A stretch of DNA of 7,934 bases from JAXDBV01 sp034678415 (GCA_034678415.1 JAXDBV010000356.1:1-7934); one strand, 5' to 3'; positions 1-6,785 are shown, numbered from the stretch's first letter. Made by a program: numbers and translations. Notes: a model not told the origin generated them from the sequence alone.

Positions 1-335
1 GAAAAATAACGGGTATCTTCCAGCCTCATCTGTTCTCGCGCACCAGAGACCTGGCCGACGGTTTTGCGCATAGCCTCGAACTGCTCGACAGGCTCATCCT
101 GCTCGATATATACCCTGCCAGGGAAGAACCGATCCCGGGCGTGACCTCCGAACTTATCTTTCACAAGGTCCGGCTGAACGACAAGAGGATGTGCAGCAAG
201 GATGAAGTGATTCATACCGTGAAAAACCTTGATATTGAAATATTACTGACACTGGGGGCAGGAGATATTGATACCCTCGTGGACCCGCTGACTGAACTGT
301 TGAAAGGATTTACCGCAAAGGAGAAAAAAGCATGA
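1..335 (+). CDS. murC: UDP-N-acetylmuramate--L-alanine ligase, C-terminal part (5' truncated by window)
   Basis: This is the 3' end of a reading frame that enters the window in frame from base 3 and stops at TGA 333-335, leaving about 110 codons. The visible peptide runs ITGIFQPHLFSRTRDLADGF, then LLDIYPAREEPIPGVTSE. These are hallmark strings of the C-terminal (Mur ligase domain 3) region of MurC, where FQPH-sRTrd and DIYPAREpPI.GV are strongly conserved. MurC is the cytoplasmic ATP-dependent enzyme that adds L-alanine to UDP-MurNAc, the first peptide-forming step of peptidoglycan synthesis. The ATP-binding central domain and the N-terminal UDP-binding domain lie upstream of the window. A GTG at 141 could be mistaken for a start, but the conserved frame continues upstream of it. 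The stop overlaps the ftsQ start as ATGA, which suggests translational coupling. murC directly before ftsQ, with no murB or ddlB between, is usual in Bacteroidota. Confidence 0.95.
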   Translation, partial: KITGIFQPHLFSRTRDLADGFAHSLELLDRLILLDIYPAREEPIPGVTSELIFHKVRLNDKRMCSKDEVIHTVKNLDIEILLTLGAGDIDTLVDPLTELLKGFTAKEKKA

Positions 336-1120
336 AAAGGATACGATGGCATACAATACGCATCCTGCTCTTCTGGCTGATAGTGGCAGTTTACCTGATC
401 GTCACCATGGGCATGGTATCCGATCATCACAGGAATGCTCTGTGCAACCAAATAAGGATAGAGGTGACCGACAGCAGTCACCGCCAGTTTGTGAAAAGAG
501 ATGATGTTCTGAGACTGGTGCAGAGGGCTAACGTTCCTCTGCAGGGAACACCCCTACGCACCATCGAAAAGGCTGCAATTGAAGACGCGGTGAGACAGAA
601 CCCGTTTGTGAGTCGGTCGGAAGTGTTCTCCACCATCGATGGATCGGTACGGGTCGAAGTGAGCCAGAGAAAACCCTTGTTCAGGGTGATAAACAGGAGA
701 GGGAAAAACTATTATGTCGATGATGAAGGTTTTATCATCGGATTCAGAGGTATATATCCCTCGCATGTGCTGGTAGCCAGCGGAAATATCCCCGACCCGG
801 TGAGCGACAGCCTGGGTGTTTGCCATGCGATGAAACAGGACAATATCTGGACCGGACTCTACGAATTGGCAGAATATGTCACGGGCGACAACCTGTGGAA
901 AAACCAGATAGAACAGGTGTATGTGAGAACCAATAGAGAAGTGGAACTTATTCCCAGGGTTGGGGCACACCTCATTATCCTCGGCGAACTGGAAGGATTT
1001 GAGAAAAAACTTCACAAGCTGGAGATCCTGTATGAAAAAGGCTTTGGCAAATCAAACTGGAACCATTACGAACAGATTAACCTGAAATATGAAAACCAAA
1101 TTGTTTGTACAAAAAGATAA
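332..1120 (+). CDS. ftsQ: Cell division protein FtsQ (single-pass membrane, POTRA domain)
   Basis: This 262-residue protein has a short basic N-terminus (MKRIRWHTIR), one hydrophobic segment at about residues 11-28 and a periplasmic remainder, the bitopic type II layout of FtsQ/DivIB. Residues about 41-115 fit a POTRA domain: IRIEVTDSS, then a DDVLRLV helix, then the AVRQNPFVSRSEVF strand-turn region. The following beta region includes YYVDDEGFIIGF (127-138), matching the FtsQ pattern in which a 'vD..G.v' motif follows POTRA. The C-terminal YEQINLKYENQIVCTKR resembles the conserved end of Bacteroidota FtsQ. In the divisome FtsQ bridges early cytoplasmic proteins and the late septal synthesis proteins through FtsB/FtsL. 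The ATG at 332 overlaps the murC stop by four bases. An AAAGGAG stretch at 317-323 lies eight bases upstream of it, although Shine-Dalgarno use is generally weak in this phylum. Identity rests on layout, motifs and position between murC and ftsA. Confidence 0.9.
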   Translation: MKRIRWHTIRILLFWLIVAVYLIVTMGMVSDHHRNALCNQIRIEVTDSSHRQFVKRDDVLRLVQRANVPLQGTPLRTIEKAAIEDAVRQNPFVSRSEVFSTIDGSVRVEVSQRKPLFRVINRRGKNYYVDDEGFIIGFRGIYPSHVLVASGNIPDPVSDSLGVCHAMKQDNIWTGLYELAEYVTGDNLWKNQIEQVYVRTNREVELIPRVGAHLIILGELEGFEKKLHKLEILYEKGFGKSNWNHYEQINLKYENQIVCTKR

Positions 1121-1124
1121 TACC

Positions 1125-2438
1125 ATGAAGAACAAAATTGACTACGTGGCGGCCGTCGATATCGGAACAACAAAGATTGTAACCATTATCGGCCGGAAAA
1201 ATGGACATAACAAGCTTGAGGTGCTGGCGCTGGCCAAAACTCCTTCAAAAGGGGTGAAAAGGGGAGTGGTGTTAAACATCGAAGAGACGGTGCAAGCCAT
1301 ACGGACAACCGTGGAAGAGGTGCAGGCCAAATCGGGCATCCGGTTTAAGGATGTGTTCGTCGGCATTGCCGGCCAGCACATAAGGAGTGTCCGCAACAGA
1401 GGCTATATCAACCGCGATTCATATGAGACGGAGATCACCAGGGAGGATATATATACATTACTCAACGATATGAAAAAGATCCCGGTGGAAGTTGGCGAGG
1501 AGATCATTCATGTTCTGCCCCAGAATTTTATTGTCGATAATGAGGCGGGTGTAAGGAATCCTGTGGGAATGTCGGGCAAACGTCTCGAAGGGAACTTTCA
1601 TATCGTCATTGCCCAGATCGCCTCGGCCAGAAACATGGAGAAATGTGTGAACAGGGTCGGCCTGAACATTAACCAGCTGATCCTTGAACCGCTGGCATCA
1701 GCTGAGGCTGTGCTCACCGACGATGAGAAAGAAGCCGGTGTAGCTCTCATCGATATTGGCGGTGGAACGACCGACCTGGCCGTGTTTTATGATAGCGTTA
1801 TCCGCCATACAGCCGTCATCCCCTTCGGTGGTAATGTGGTGACAAACGATATCAAGGAAGGATGCTCCATCCTCCTGCGGCAAGCTGAACTGCTCAAGGT
1901 GCAATTCGGTTCCGCACTCGGCGATATTGCCAATGAAGACAAGGTGGTGACCATCCCGGGGATCAGCGGCCGCGAACCGAAGGAGATATCCTTCAGAAGC
2001 CTCGCATATATTATACAGTCACGCATGGAAGAGATCATTGATGCGGTGATGTTCGAAATAGAAAATTCGGGCGTGGCCGACAAACTCAGCGCAGGAGTGG
2101 TGCTTACCGGCGGTGGAGCCCTCCTCAAACACCTGCCGCAGCTCGTCAAATTCCACACCGGTTATGATGTGAGGATCGGCCTGCCCAATGAACAGCTGGC
2201 AGGTGATATTGACCAGGAAGTGAACCAGCCGATGTACTCCACTAGCGTCGGATTGCTTCTCAAGGGATATGAATACCTCGAGAGGATGCAGGAGACAGTA
2301 ATGGATAAAACAGAAATAAAAACAGAGGAAGAAGAAGAACAGGTTGCCCCGGAAGAAACGGGAGGAAACAAGAATCCATGGGACTGGTGGAAAGAAACAA
2401 TCTCCAAGATCTTTGAAGAGAAAGATGCTACCATGTAA
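1125..2438 (+). CDS. ftsA: Cell division protein FtsA (actin-like membrane tether of FtsZ)
   Basis: This is an actin/Hsp70-fold ATPase that anchors FtsZ filaments to the inner membrane. In a 437-residue product starting at ATG 1125, the phosphate-1 loop DIGTTK is at 12-17, phosphate-2 IDIGGGTTD at 209-217 and the adenosine motif VVLTGGGALL at 325-334. Residues about 84-165 (IAGQHIRSVRNRGYI onward) correspond to the FtsA-specific 1C subdomain, which separates FtsA from MreB or DnaK. The last 40 residues are an acidic linker (KTEEEEEQVAPEE, 399-411) followed by NPWDWWKETISKIFEE (417-432), which fits the amphipathic membrane-targeting helix. I prefer the start at 1125, four bases after the ftsQ stop, because FtsA proteins begin only a few residues before the DIGTTK strand. 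An in-frame ATG at 1089 would add 12 residues (MKTKLFVQKDNT) and overlap ftsQ by 32 bases, and it cannot be excluded. The length is in the usual range for FtsA. Confidence 0.95.
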   Translation: MKNKIDYVAAVDIGTTKIVTIIGRKNGHNKLEVLALAKTPSKGVKRGVVLNIEETVQAIRTTVEEVQAKSGIRFKDVFVGIAGQHIRSVRNRGYINRDSYETEITREDIYTLLNDMKKIPVEVGEEIIHVLPQNFIVDNEAGVRNPVGMSGKRLEGNFHIVIAQIASARNMEKCVNRVGLNINQLILEPLASAEAVLTDDEKEAGVALIDIGGGTTDLAVFYDSVIRHTAVIPFGGNVVTNDIKEGCSILLRQAELLKVQFGSALGDIANEDKVVTIPGISGREPKEISFRSLAYIIQSRMEEIIDAVMFEIENSGVADKLSAGVVLTGGGALLKHLPQLVKFHTGYDVRIGLPNEQLAGDIDQEVNQPMYSTSVGLLLKGYEYLERMQETVMDKTEIKTEEEEEQVAPEETGGNKNPWDWWKETISKIFEEKDATM

Positions 2439-2480
2439 CCGGTTCCACATGTTGATGAAATCCCCCAAAATATAAAGACT

Positions 2481-3941
2481 ATGGCTGAAGATCTCATGAA
2501 TTTCGACCTGCCTCACAACAAATCGTCCATCATTAAGGTGCTGGGCATAGGAGGCGGTGGTAACAATGCGGTGAACCACATGTTCAGGCTGGGCATAAAA
2601 GATGTTGATTTCATCGTGTGCAACACCGATGCCCAGGCGTTGCTGAACAGTCCGGTGCCTGTGAAGATACAGATCGGTGAGTCGCTCACCGAAGGAAGGG
2701 GTGCGGGGAACCAGCCTGAGATAGGCAGGCAGGCAGCCATCGAAAACCTGGCCGACGTGATGAATGCCCTTGGAGCCAACACCAAAATGGTGTTCATCAC
2801 TGCAGGTATGGGCGGCGGCACAGGCACGGGTGCCGCACCTGTCATCGCCAAGGCCACACACGAAGCCGGTATGCTCACCGTGGCTATCGTCACGATGCCC
2901 TTCCGGTTCGAGGGGCAGAAACGCTACGACCAGGCCGTGGAGGGTATCCGCCAGCTGCGTGAGCACGTCGACTCACTCCTCGTGATCAACAACGAGAAGC
3001 TGAGGGAGATCTATGGTGACCTGAAGCTCTCACAGGCCTTTGCCAGGGCTGATGATGTGCTCACCAGGGCAGCCAAAGGAATTGCCGAGATCATCACCGT
3101 GCACGGGTATATTAACGTGGACTTTGCCGACGTACAAACCATTATGACCAACAGCGGCGTGGCTATCATGGGCTCAGGATCCTCCTCTGGTGAAGGCCGG
3201 GCATTGAAAGCCATCCAGGAAGCGCTGAACTCACCGCTCCTTAATAACAACGATATCACAGGCGCAAAAAATATCCTGCTGAATATTACATCGGGAGTGG
3301 AAGAGATCAGCATGGACGAGGTGGGAGAAATCACCGACTACGTCAATGCCAACATCGACAAGAATTCCCTCATCATTTGGGGAACCTGTTATGATGCATC
3401 GCTCGAGGACAAGATCAACATCACCATCATTGCAACAGGATTTGAAGCCGATACCATCCCCGAACTGTACCAGGTGAAACAGGGCAGGAAACGATTCGAG
3501 CTGGAGGAGAGCAAACCGCCCCAGACAGGAGAACAGAAAGTGTTCGAAATAAGGGAAAAGCCCGATCACTCCGACGGGAATGAACCCGAACAACACCGAA
3601 GAATTATCGAGTTCGACCTGTTCTCCGGTCATCATGAGGTAATCGGTCGCACACCGGACAGGGTTCATGAACCGGAGACCGACAAGAATGCAGAGAGGAT
3701 CAGTAAACTCAAACGCTCACAGCAACTCCTCCGCAAGAACCAGGATATGCCTGATTACAACCTCAAGGATAATATCGATGAGTTAGAAAACGAACCGGCC
3801 TATGTGCGGAGGAATATTAAAATTGACCAGGAAAAAACATCCGGAAAATCAAAAGTGTCACGCTATTCCCTGGAAGAAAAAGAAGACCATTCCATTGAAT
3901 TGAGAACGGATAATTCATATCTTCATGACAATGTTGACTAG
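2481..3941 (+). CDS. ftsZ: Cell division protein FtsZ (tubulin-like GTPase)
   Basis: This 486-residue tubulin homologue polymerises into the Z-ring. The nucleotide-binding start LGIGGGGNNAVNHM is at 21-34, the tubulin signature GMGGGTGTGAAP at 109-120, and the T7 synergy loop NVDFADVQTIM at 212-222 with both catalytic aspartates (D214, D217). The GTPase and C-terminal core ends near residue 325. The remaining about 160 residues are a charged, probably disordered linker, much longer than in E. coli FtsZ (383 residues in all). A conserved-tail-like motif, EPAYVRRN, sits at 438-445 rather than at the end. About 40 more residues follow, ending NSYLHDNVD, which from memory resembles other Bacteroidota FtsZ ends. 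The ATG at 2481 gives MAEDLMNFDLP, typical of the phylum, and an in-frame ATG at 2496 is less likely. Transcription is probably shared with ftsA across a 42-base gap. The core is richer in C-ending codons than the tail, consistent with strong expression. Confidence 0.98.
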   Translation: MAEDLMNFDLPHNKSSIIKVLGIGGGGNNAVNHMFRLGIKDVDFIVCNTDAQALLNSPVPVKIQIGESLTEGRGAGNQPEIGRQAAIENLADVMNALGANTKMVFITAGMGGGTGTGAAPVIAKATHEAGMLTVAIVTMPFRFEGQKRYDQAVEGIRQLREHVDSLLVINNEKLREIYGDLKLSQAFARADDVLTRAAKGIAEIITVHGYINVDFADVQTIMTNSGVAIMGSGSSSGEGRALKAIQEALNSPLLNNNDITGAKNILLNITSGVEEISMDEVGEITDYVNANIDKNSLIIWGTCYDASLEDKINITIIATGFEADTIPELYQVKQGRKRFELEESKPPQTGEQKVFEIREKPDHSDGNEPEQHRRIIEFDLFSGHHEVIGRTPDRVHEPETDKNAERISKLKRSQQLLRKNQDMPDYNLKDNIDELENEPAYVRRNIKIDQEKTSGKSKVSRYSLEEKEDHSIELRTDNSYLHDNVD

Positions 3942-3966
3942 CATGCGTCACTAATACATAACAGCC

Positions 3967-4419
3967 ATGAGTCTTGTTGAGCGTATTAACCAGGATATTA
4001 AGGCTTCTATGCTGGCCCGTGAAACGGTGAGGCTGGAGGCCCGTCGCGCTATTAAAGCCGCCATACTTCTTGCATTGACGGAAAAAGGTCATCAGGGAGC
4101 TCTGTCACCGGAGGAAGAGGTGCGCCTGCTCCAGAAACTTATCAGGCAACGCGAGGAATCGGCAGAAATATACAAGAGCCAGAACCGTACGGATCTGTAC
4201 CAGCGTGAGGCGGAAGAAGCCGAAGTGATCAAGTCTTACCTTCCCCGTCAGATGGATGAGGATGAGCTGAAGGTGGAGATCGGAAAGATCATTACTGAGA
4301 CAGGCGCATCATCCATCAAAGATATGGGGAAGGTGATGGGTGTGGCAACAAAACGACTGGCCGGTAAAGCCGACGGCCGGATGATCTCCGAGGTGGTAAA
4401 AAGCATCCTCTCATCATGA
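3967..4419 (+). CDS. GatB/YqeY-domain protein
   Basis: This is a 150-residue, highly charged, mostly alpha-helical soluble protein with no signal peptide or membrane segment. Features of the YqeY family are the N-terminal SLVERINQDIKASMLARE helix, the central QREESAEIYKSQNRTDLYQ region (about 61-79), YLPRQM at 91-96, and a C-terminal block DMGKVMGVATKRLAGKADGR (119-138) followed by a final helix. The length equals the family norm of about 150. The fold matches the tail domain of GatB, the tRNA-dependent amidotransferase subunit, where it contacts tRNA. The role of stand-alone YqeY proteins is not well established, so a tRNA-related function is only inference. The gene starts 25 bases after the ftsZ stop and is probably the last gene of the division operon, with a terminator hairpin four bases after its stop. 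The ftsZ-yqeY neighbourhood recurs in Bacteroidota. Confidence 0.9.
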   Translation: MSLVERINQDIKASMLARETVRLEARRAIKAAILLALTEKGHQGALSPEEEVRLLQKLIRQREESAEIYKSQNRTDLYQREAEEAEVIKSYLPRQMDEDELKVEIGKIITETGASSIKDMGKVMGVATKRLAGKADGRMISEVVKSILSS

Positions 4420-4450
4420 AAAAGCCGGCTCATCACCGGCTCTTTATTTG
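4420..4450. terminator. Probable bidirectional intrinsic terminator between converging genes
   Basis: The perfect 6-bp inverted repeat AGCCGG (4423-4428) and CCGGCT (4436-4441) encloses a 7-base loop, CTCATCA. On the + strand the stem is followed by CTTTATTT, ending the dcw-side transcript four bases after the yqeY-type stop. On the - strand it is followed directly by TTTTC, giving five T when the last stem base is counted, and would end the ppiD-like transcript 18 bases after its stop. The 39-base gap between two convergent stops is a natural place for a shared terminator. The T-tract looks cleaner for the minus direction. Confidence 0.75.
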
Positions 4451-4458
4451 CTTATTGT

Positions 4459-6588
4459 CTAATAGAACTTGGATCTCCTGTCCTTGATGTCCGCTTTCTT
4501 TTTTAACGCTTCGTAAGCTTCATAGTTGGCCCGCGCCTGGTAACTGGTCTGAAGCCTTCTTTTCTCGTTTTCCGCCGAGACCGATTCATCAGTGGTGGTA
4601 TTGGTCACGCTGATCACGTAAACACCGTTGTTGCCGGTAATAGGTTCCGACAGGGTGTTGACAGGCATGGTGGTGGCGGCCGCAATCAGCGCCGGCTCAA
4701 TGCCGGCTGTTGGCACGGAGAAAGAGGTGAACGAGATACCCGTCGCCTGCAACACTTCAAGGTTCATCTTATGCGCCAGGGATGCCAGGGTGGTGGTTCC
4801 TTCCATCTGTGCCTTTATCCTGTCACTGATGACCTGCGCTTTCTTCTCCCTGAGAACAGCGATCTCAACTTCGGCTCGTACCTGCTCCAGCGGTGCATAC
4901 CCTTCCTCGCGTACTCCAGTCACGTAAGCAATAATAAACCTGTCACCCAGTTCAAAAACAGCCTGATCGGAAAAATCGAGAACGATCTTGTGAAGATCCG
5001 TCTTGAAGGCCGACATGATCAACGACCTCGGGTTTTCCAGGCCGGGAATGGTTTTTGCATTCTCCTGTATATCGGTGGCGATCCGTTTGCTCAGATCCTG
5101 GCTCTCAATGGTTTTCAGGAATTTCTCGTAGGTGGTGCAGGTTCCGGCAAACTTGCTTGCAACCGAGTAGATATTCTGGTATGTCTGTGAACTGGGGCTC
5201 AACTCATGCACAATGACAGCCACCTTTACTTTCTTCACCGGTGGTCCCACATCCTGGATGTGAACGATATGGTATCCGAATTGTGTCTGAACAACGAACA
5301 CGTCGCCCTTCTTATGGCTGAAACATGCATCGTTGAATTCCTGCACCATCATTCCCTCGCGGAACCATCCCAGGTTACCGCCGAGCCTTGCAGAACCCTG
5401 ATCGCTGGAGAACTGCAAGGCCAGAAGGGCAAAATCCACCCCTTTATCGATCAGTGCTTTCAGGCTGTCAGCCTGGTTTTTGGCAAAGGCTTCGGCTTCA
5501 TTCTGCGGGAGATTCTGCCGGGGCTGTATCAGTATATGCCTGGCCTTCACCGAATCGGGAAGGTAGTTGATCTCTACCAGCCGCGCCAGCTTATAAGCGT
5601 TGTTCTCAAAGTAGGGGCCATACACTTCACCGGGCTTGGCTGAGAACATAAATGCATTGATGGTCTCAGGCAACTCGCCGTCCTTATAGTTCACAGGATT
5701 GTATGACACGTCGCTGTTCAGGTTCACGAACTGTTCCACCTCGGTTACGGCAATGAACTCATCCTTCAAGCCGGCAATCTTATCTTCCGCCGCCTTGATA
5801 TCCTCGGGAGATGGCTTGATATCGAACGCCACGTATTCAATATCCCTCGATGCCGTCTGCTTATAATTCTCCTTGTGGGCGGAATAGTATTTTTCCAGAT
5901 CCGACTTCTGTATTTTCACCAGGCTGTCGGGAATGGAACTGTACCGCTCATAGATGAATTCAAAATCTGCCTTCTTGCCCCTTTCCAGGAAACTGTTCTC
6001 CACCTGGGTTGAAGTGACAAATAATCCTTTGCTTGCCAGGGTATTGTATTTGTTGAATTTCCTTTCATTGTAGATTTCATCCTCGAGGAACAGCCAGTAG
6101 GTGTTCTGTGCTCCCGTCGGATCCTGCTCCTTGGTTTTGAGAAAGTTCAGCAGGGCAGGCCGGTTGAATATGCCTGTTTGCGGATCGGTGAAAATCTGGG
6201 TGATCATAGGATGCGGTTCAGGGCCCTGCACCAGGTTGAATAGCTCATCGGAACCGACATCAATACCCAGCTTCCTGTATTTCTGTTCCAGCACGTATTC
6301 ACGTATCAGTTCCTGCCAGGTCTGCTCTGTAATGGATTCCTGTGTCGACTCATCCACCCGCTGGTTACTGGCAATCTCATATACGTTCACCATCTGTTCG
6401 ATCTTGCTCTGGTAAAGCTGGTAACTGATGGACTTGCCGTTGATCTCGGCAATCTCAAACTTATTGCCGGTAAATATCGATCCTCCGGATGTGAACAGAT
6501 CCTGTAATACAAACCCGAACAACGCCAAACCAATAATGAAAGCCAGGAATATCCCTGCTCTTTTTCTTAACCTTTCGAGAATAGCCAT
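4459..6588 (-). CDS. ppiD: Membrane-anchored parvulin-type peptidyl-prolyl isomerase/chaperone (PpiD/SurA-like)
   Basis: The 709-residue product starts MAILERLRKRAGIFLAFIIG. The short basic N-terminus and single hydrophobic segment (about 12-31) fit an uncleaved anchor, with the remainder in the periplasm as in PpiD. Residues about 44-250 fit a SurA_N/PpiD chaperone region (NGKSISYQLYQSKIEQ; TWQELIREYVLEQKYRKLGI). A parvulin (PpiC-type) domain spans about 346-446, with VKARHILIQ, LGGNLGWFREGMMVQEF and TQFGYHIVHI. Both parvulin histidines (H351, H440) are kept, so catalysis is plausible, unlike E. coli PpiD, whose parvulin domain is described as inactive. A weaker repeat of the fold may lie around 612-665 (TMPVNTLSEPITGNNGVYVI). 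The protein ends DRRSKFY. The role is probably folding or quality control of exported and outer-membrane proteins. The symbol reflects domain architecture: E. coli PpiD is 623 residues, and Bacteroidota members are somewhat longer. A promoter-like box lies 37-44 bases upstream of the ATG. Confidence 0.88.
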   Translation of the reverse strand: MAILERLRKRAGIFLAFIIGLALFGFVLQDLFTSGGSIFTGNKFEIAEINGKSISYQLYQSKIEQMVNVYEIASNQRVDESTQESITEQTWQELIREYVLEQKYRKLGIDVGSDELFNLVQGPEPHPMITQIFTDPQTGIFNRPALLNFLKTKEQDPTGAQNTYWLFLEDEIYNERKFNKYNTLASKGLFVTSTQVENSFLERGKKADFEFIYERYSSIPDSLVKIQKSDLEKYYSAHKENYKQTASRDIEYVAFDIKPSPEDIKAAEDKIAGLKDEFIAVTEVEQFVNLNSDVSYNPVNYKDGELPETINAFMFSAKPGEVYGPYFENNAYKLARLVEINYLPDSVKARHILIQPRQNLPQNEAEAFAKNQADSLKALIDKGVDFALLALQFSSDQGSARLGGNLGWFREGMMVQEFNDACFSHKKGDVFVVQTQFGYHIVHIQDVGPPVKKVKVAVIVHELSPSSQTYQNIYSVASKFAGTCTTYEKFLKTIESQDLSKRIATDIQENAKTIPGLENPRSLIMSAFKTDLHKIVLDFSDQAVFELGDRFIIAYVTGVREEGYAPLEQVRAEVEIAVLREKKAQVISDRIKAQMEGTTTLASLAHKMNLEVLQATGISFTSFSVPTAGIEPALIAAATTMPVNTLSEPITGNNGVYVISVTNTTTDESVSAENEKRRLQTSYQARANYEAYEALKKKADIKDRRSKFY

Positions 6589-6624
6589 GAGTCGAAACGT
6601 TTATATGACTGAAAAATAAGGCAA

Positions 6625-6632
6625 CAAATATA
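6625..6632 (-). promoter_or_regulatory. Candidate Bacteroidota -7 promoter box for the ppiD-like gene
   Basis: Read on the minus strand this is TATATTTG, a perfect match to the TAnnTTTG -7 element used by the primary sigma factor of Bacteroidota. It lies 36 bases upstream of the ppiD-like ATG, which would give a leader of about 30 bases. I see no clear TTTG-type -33 element at the expected spacing. That region instead holds a small inverted repeat, CTCAT (6644-6648) and ATGAG (6655-6659) with a 6-base spacer, which might be an operator or chance. The box sits just downstream of the minus-strand terminator at 6660-6701, so the ppiD-like gene probably has its own transcription start. Confidence 0.55.
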
Positions 6633-6659
6633 AGAAATTTCATCTCATAATACCATGAG

Positions 6660-6701
6660 GAATAAAAGAAAGGCGGAAAAAGCCCTGTTGTCATCCGCCT
6701 T
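6660..6701 (-). terminator. Probable intrinsic terminator downstream of the CNNM/CorC-family gene
   Basis: On the minus strand, AAGGCGGA (6701-6694) pairs with TCCGCCTT (6677-6670), an 8-bp stem with a 16-base loop. It is followed at once by the T-rich run TCTTTTATT (6669-6661). This would end transcription entering from the gene that stops at 6862, before the ppiD-like promoter. The same bases can form a rival hairpin, CATCCG (6692-6697) with CGGATG (6702-6707) around a 4-base loop. This tighter alternative would prevent the terminator stem from forming. Confidence 0.6.
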
Positions 6702-6727
6702 CGGATGCCGAAATCATGCGGGCAGCC

Positions 6728-6785
6728 AACGGCGGTTCACATCATGGAATGTAACGGGATAGTGAATTCACGAAACCGCGACGTT
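6728..6785 (-). other. Complex inverted repeat in the intergenic region (possible RNA structure)
   Basis: Three consecutive arm pairs nest around a 21-base loop: AACG (6728-6731) with CGTT (6782-6785), GCGG (6732-6735) with CCGC (6776-6779), and TTCAC (6736-6740) with GTGAA (6762-6766). That is 13 base pairs with 2- and 9-base bulges on one side. The segment also contains the perfect 10-base palindrome GTGAATTCAC (6762-6771). It lies in the 3' flank of the minus-strand CNNM/CorC gene and has no plausible ORF. The role is unknown: it could be a 3'-UTR element, a small RNA, a protein-binding site, or chance. It does not match any RNA family I recognise. Confidence 0.3.

Noticed and set aside
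141..335. A 64-codon gene starting at GTG 141
   Set aside because: The frame is open to the window's left edge and the upstream codons encode conserved MurC sequence, so this is the tail of murC rather than a separate gene.
554..1015. 153-codon minus-strand frame opposite ftsQ
   Set aside because: It is fully antisense to a well-supported FtsQ frame, and its translation resembles no family I recognise.
2322..2339. GAA-rich repeat near the 3' end of ftsA as a phase-variable tract
   Set aside because: It is only a few imperfect triplet units encoding a Glu-rich linker. Length changes would stay in frame, so phase switching is not expected.
2019..2966. Long open frame (315 codons) on the minus strand across the ftsA end and ftsZ start
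   Set aside because: It lies opposite two unmistakable conserved genes, crosses both of them, and has a composition (many His, Cys, low-complexity FFFFFLC) typical of a shadow frame caused by codon bias.
3942..3966. Possible promoter or operator (GCATGC palindrome) between ftsZ and the YqeY-type gene
   Set aside because: The gap is 25 bases with no -7-like box, and the 6-base palindrome is easily chance. Read-through from ftsZ is the simpler view.
5206..5643. 145-codon plus-strand frame opposite the ppiD-like gene
   Set aside because: It is antisense to the conserved parvulin domain and has no recognisable features; nearby plus-strand frames are likewise shadows.
6461..6643. Minus-strand frame beginning MKFLIFVALFFSHINVSTHG, which looks like a signal peptide
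   Set aside because: Its start overlaps the candidate -7 promoter box, and most of it runs out of frame through the conserved ppiD-like N-terminus. The hydrophobic look follows from the AT-rich leader.
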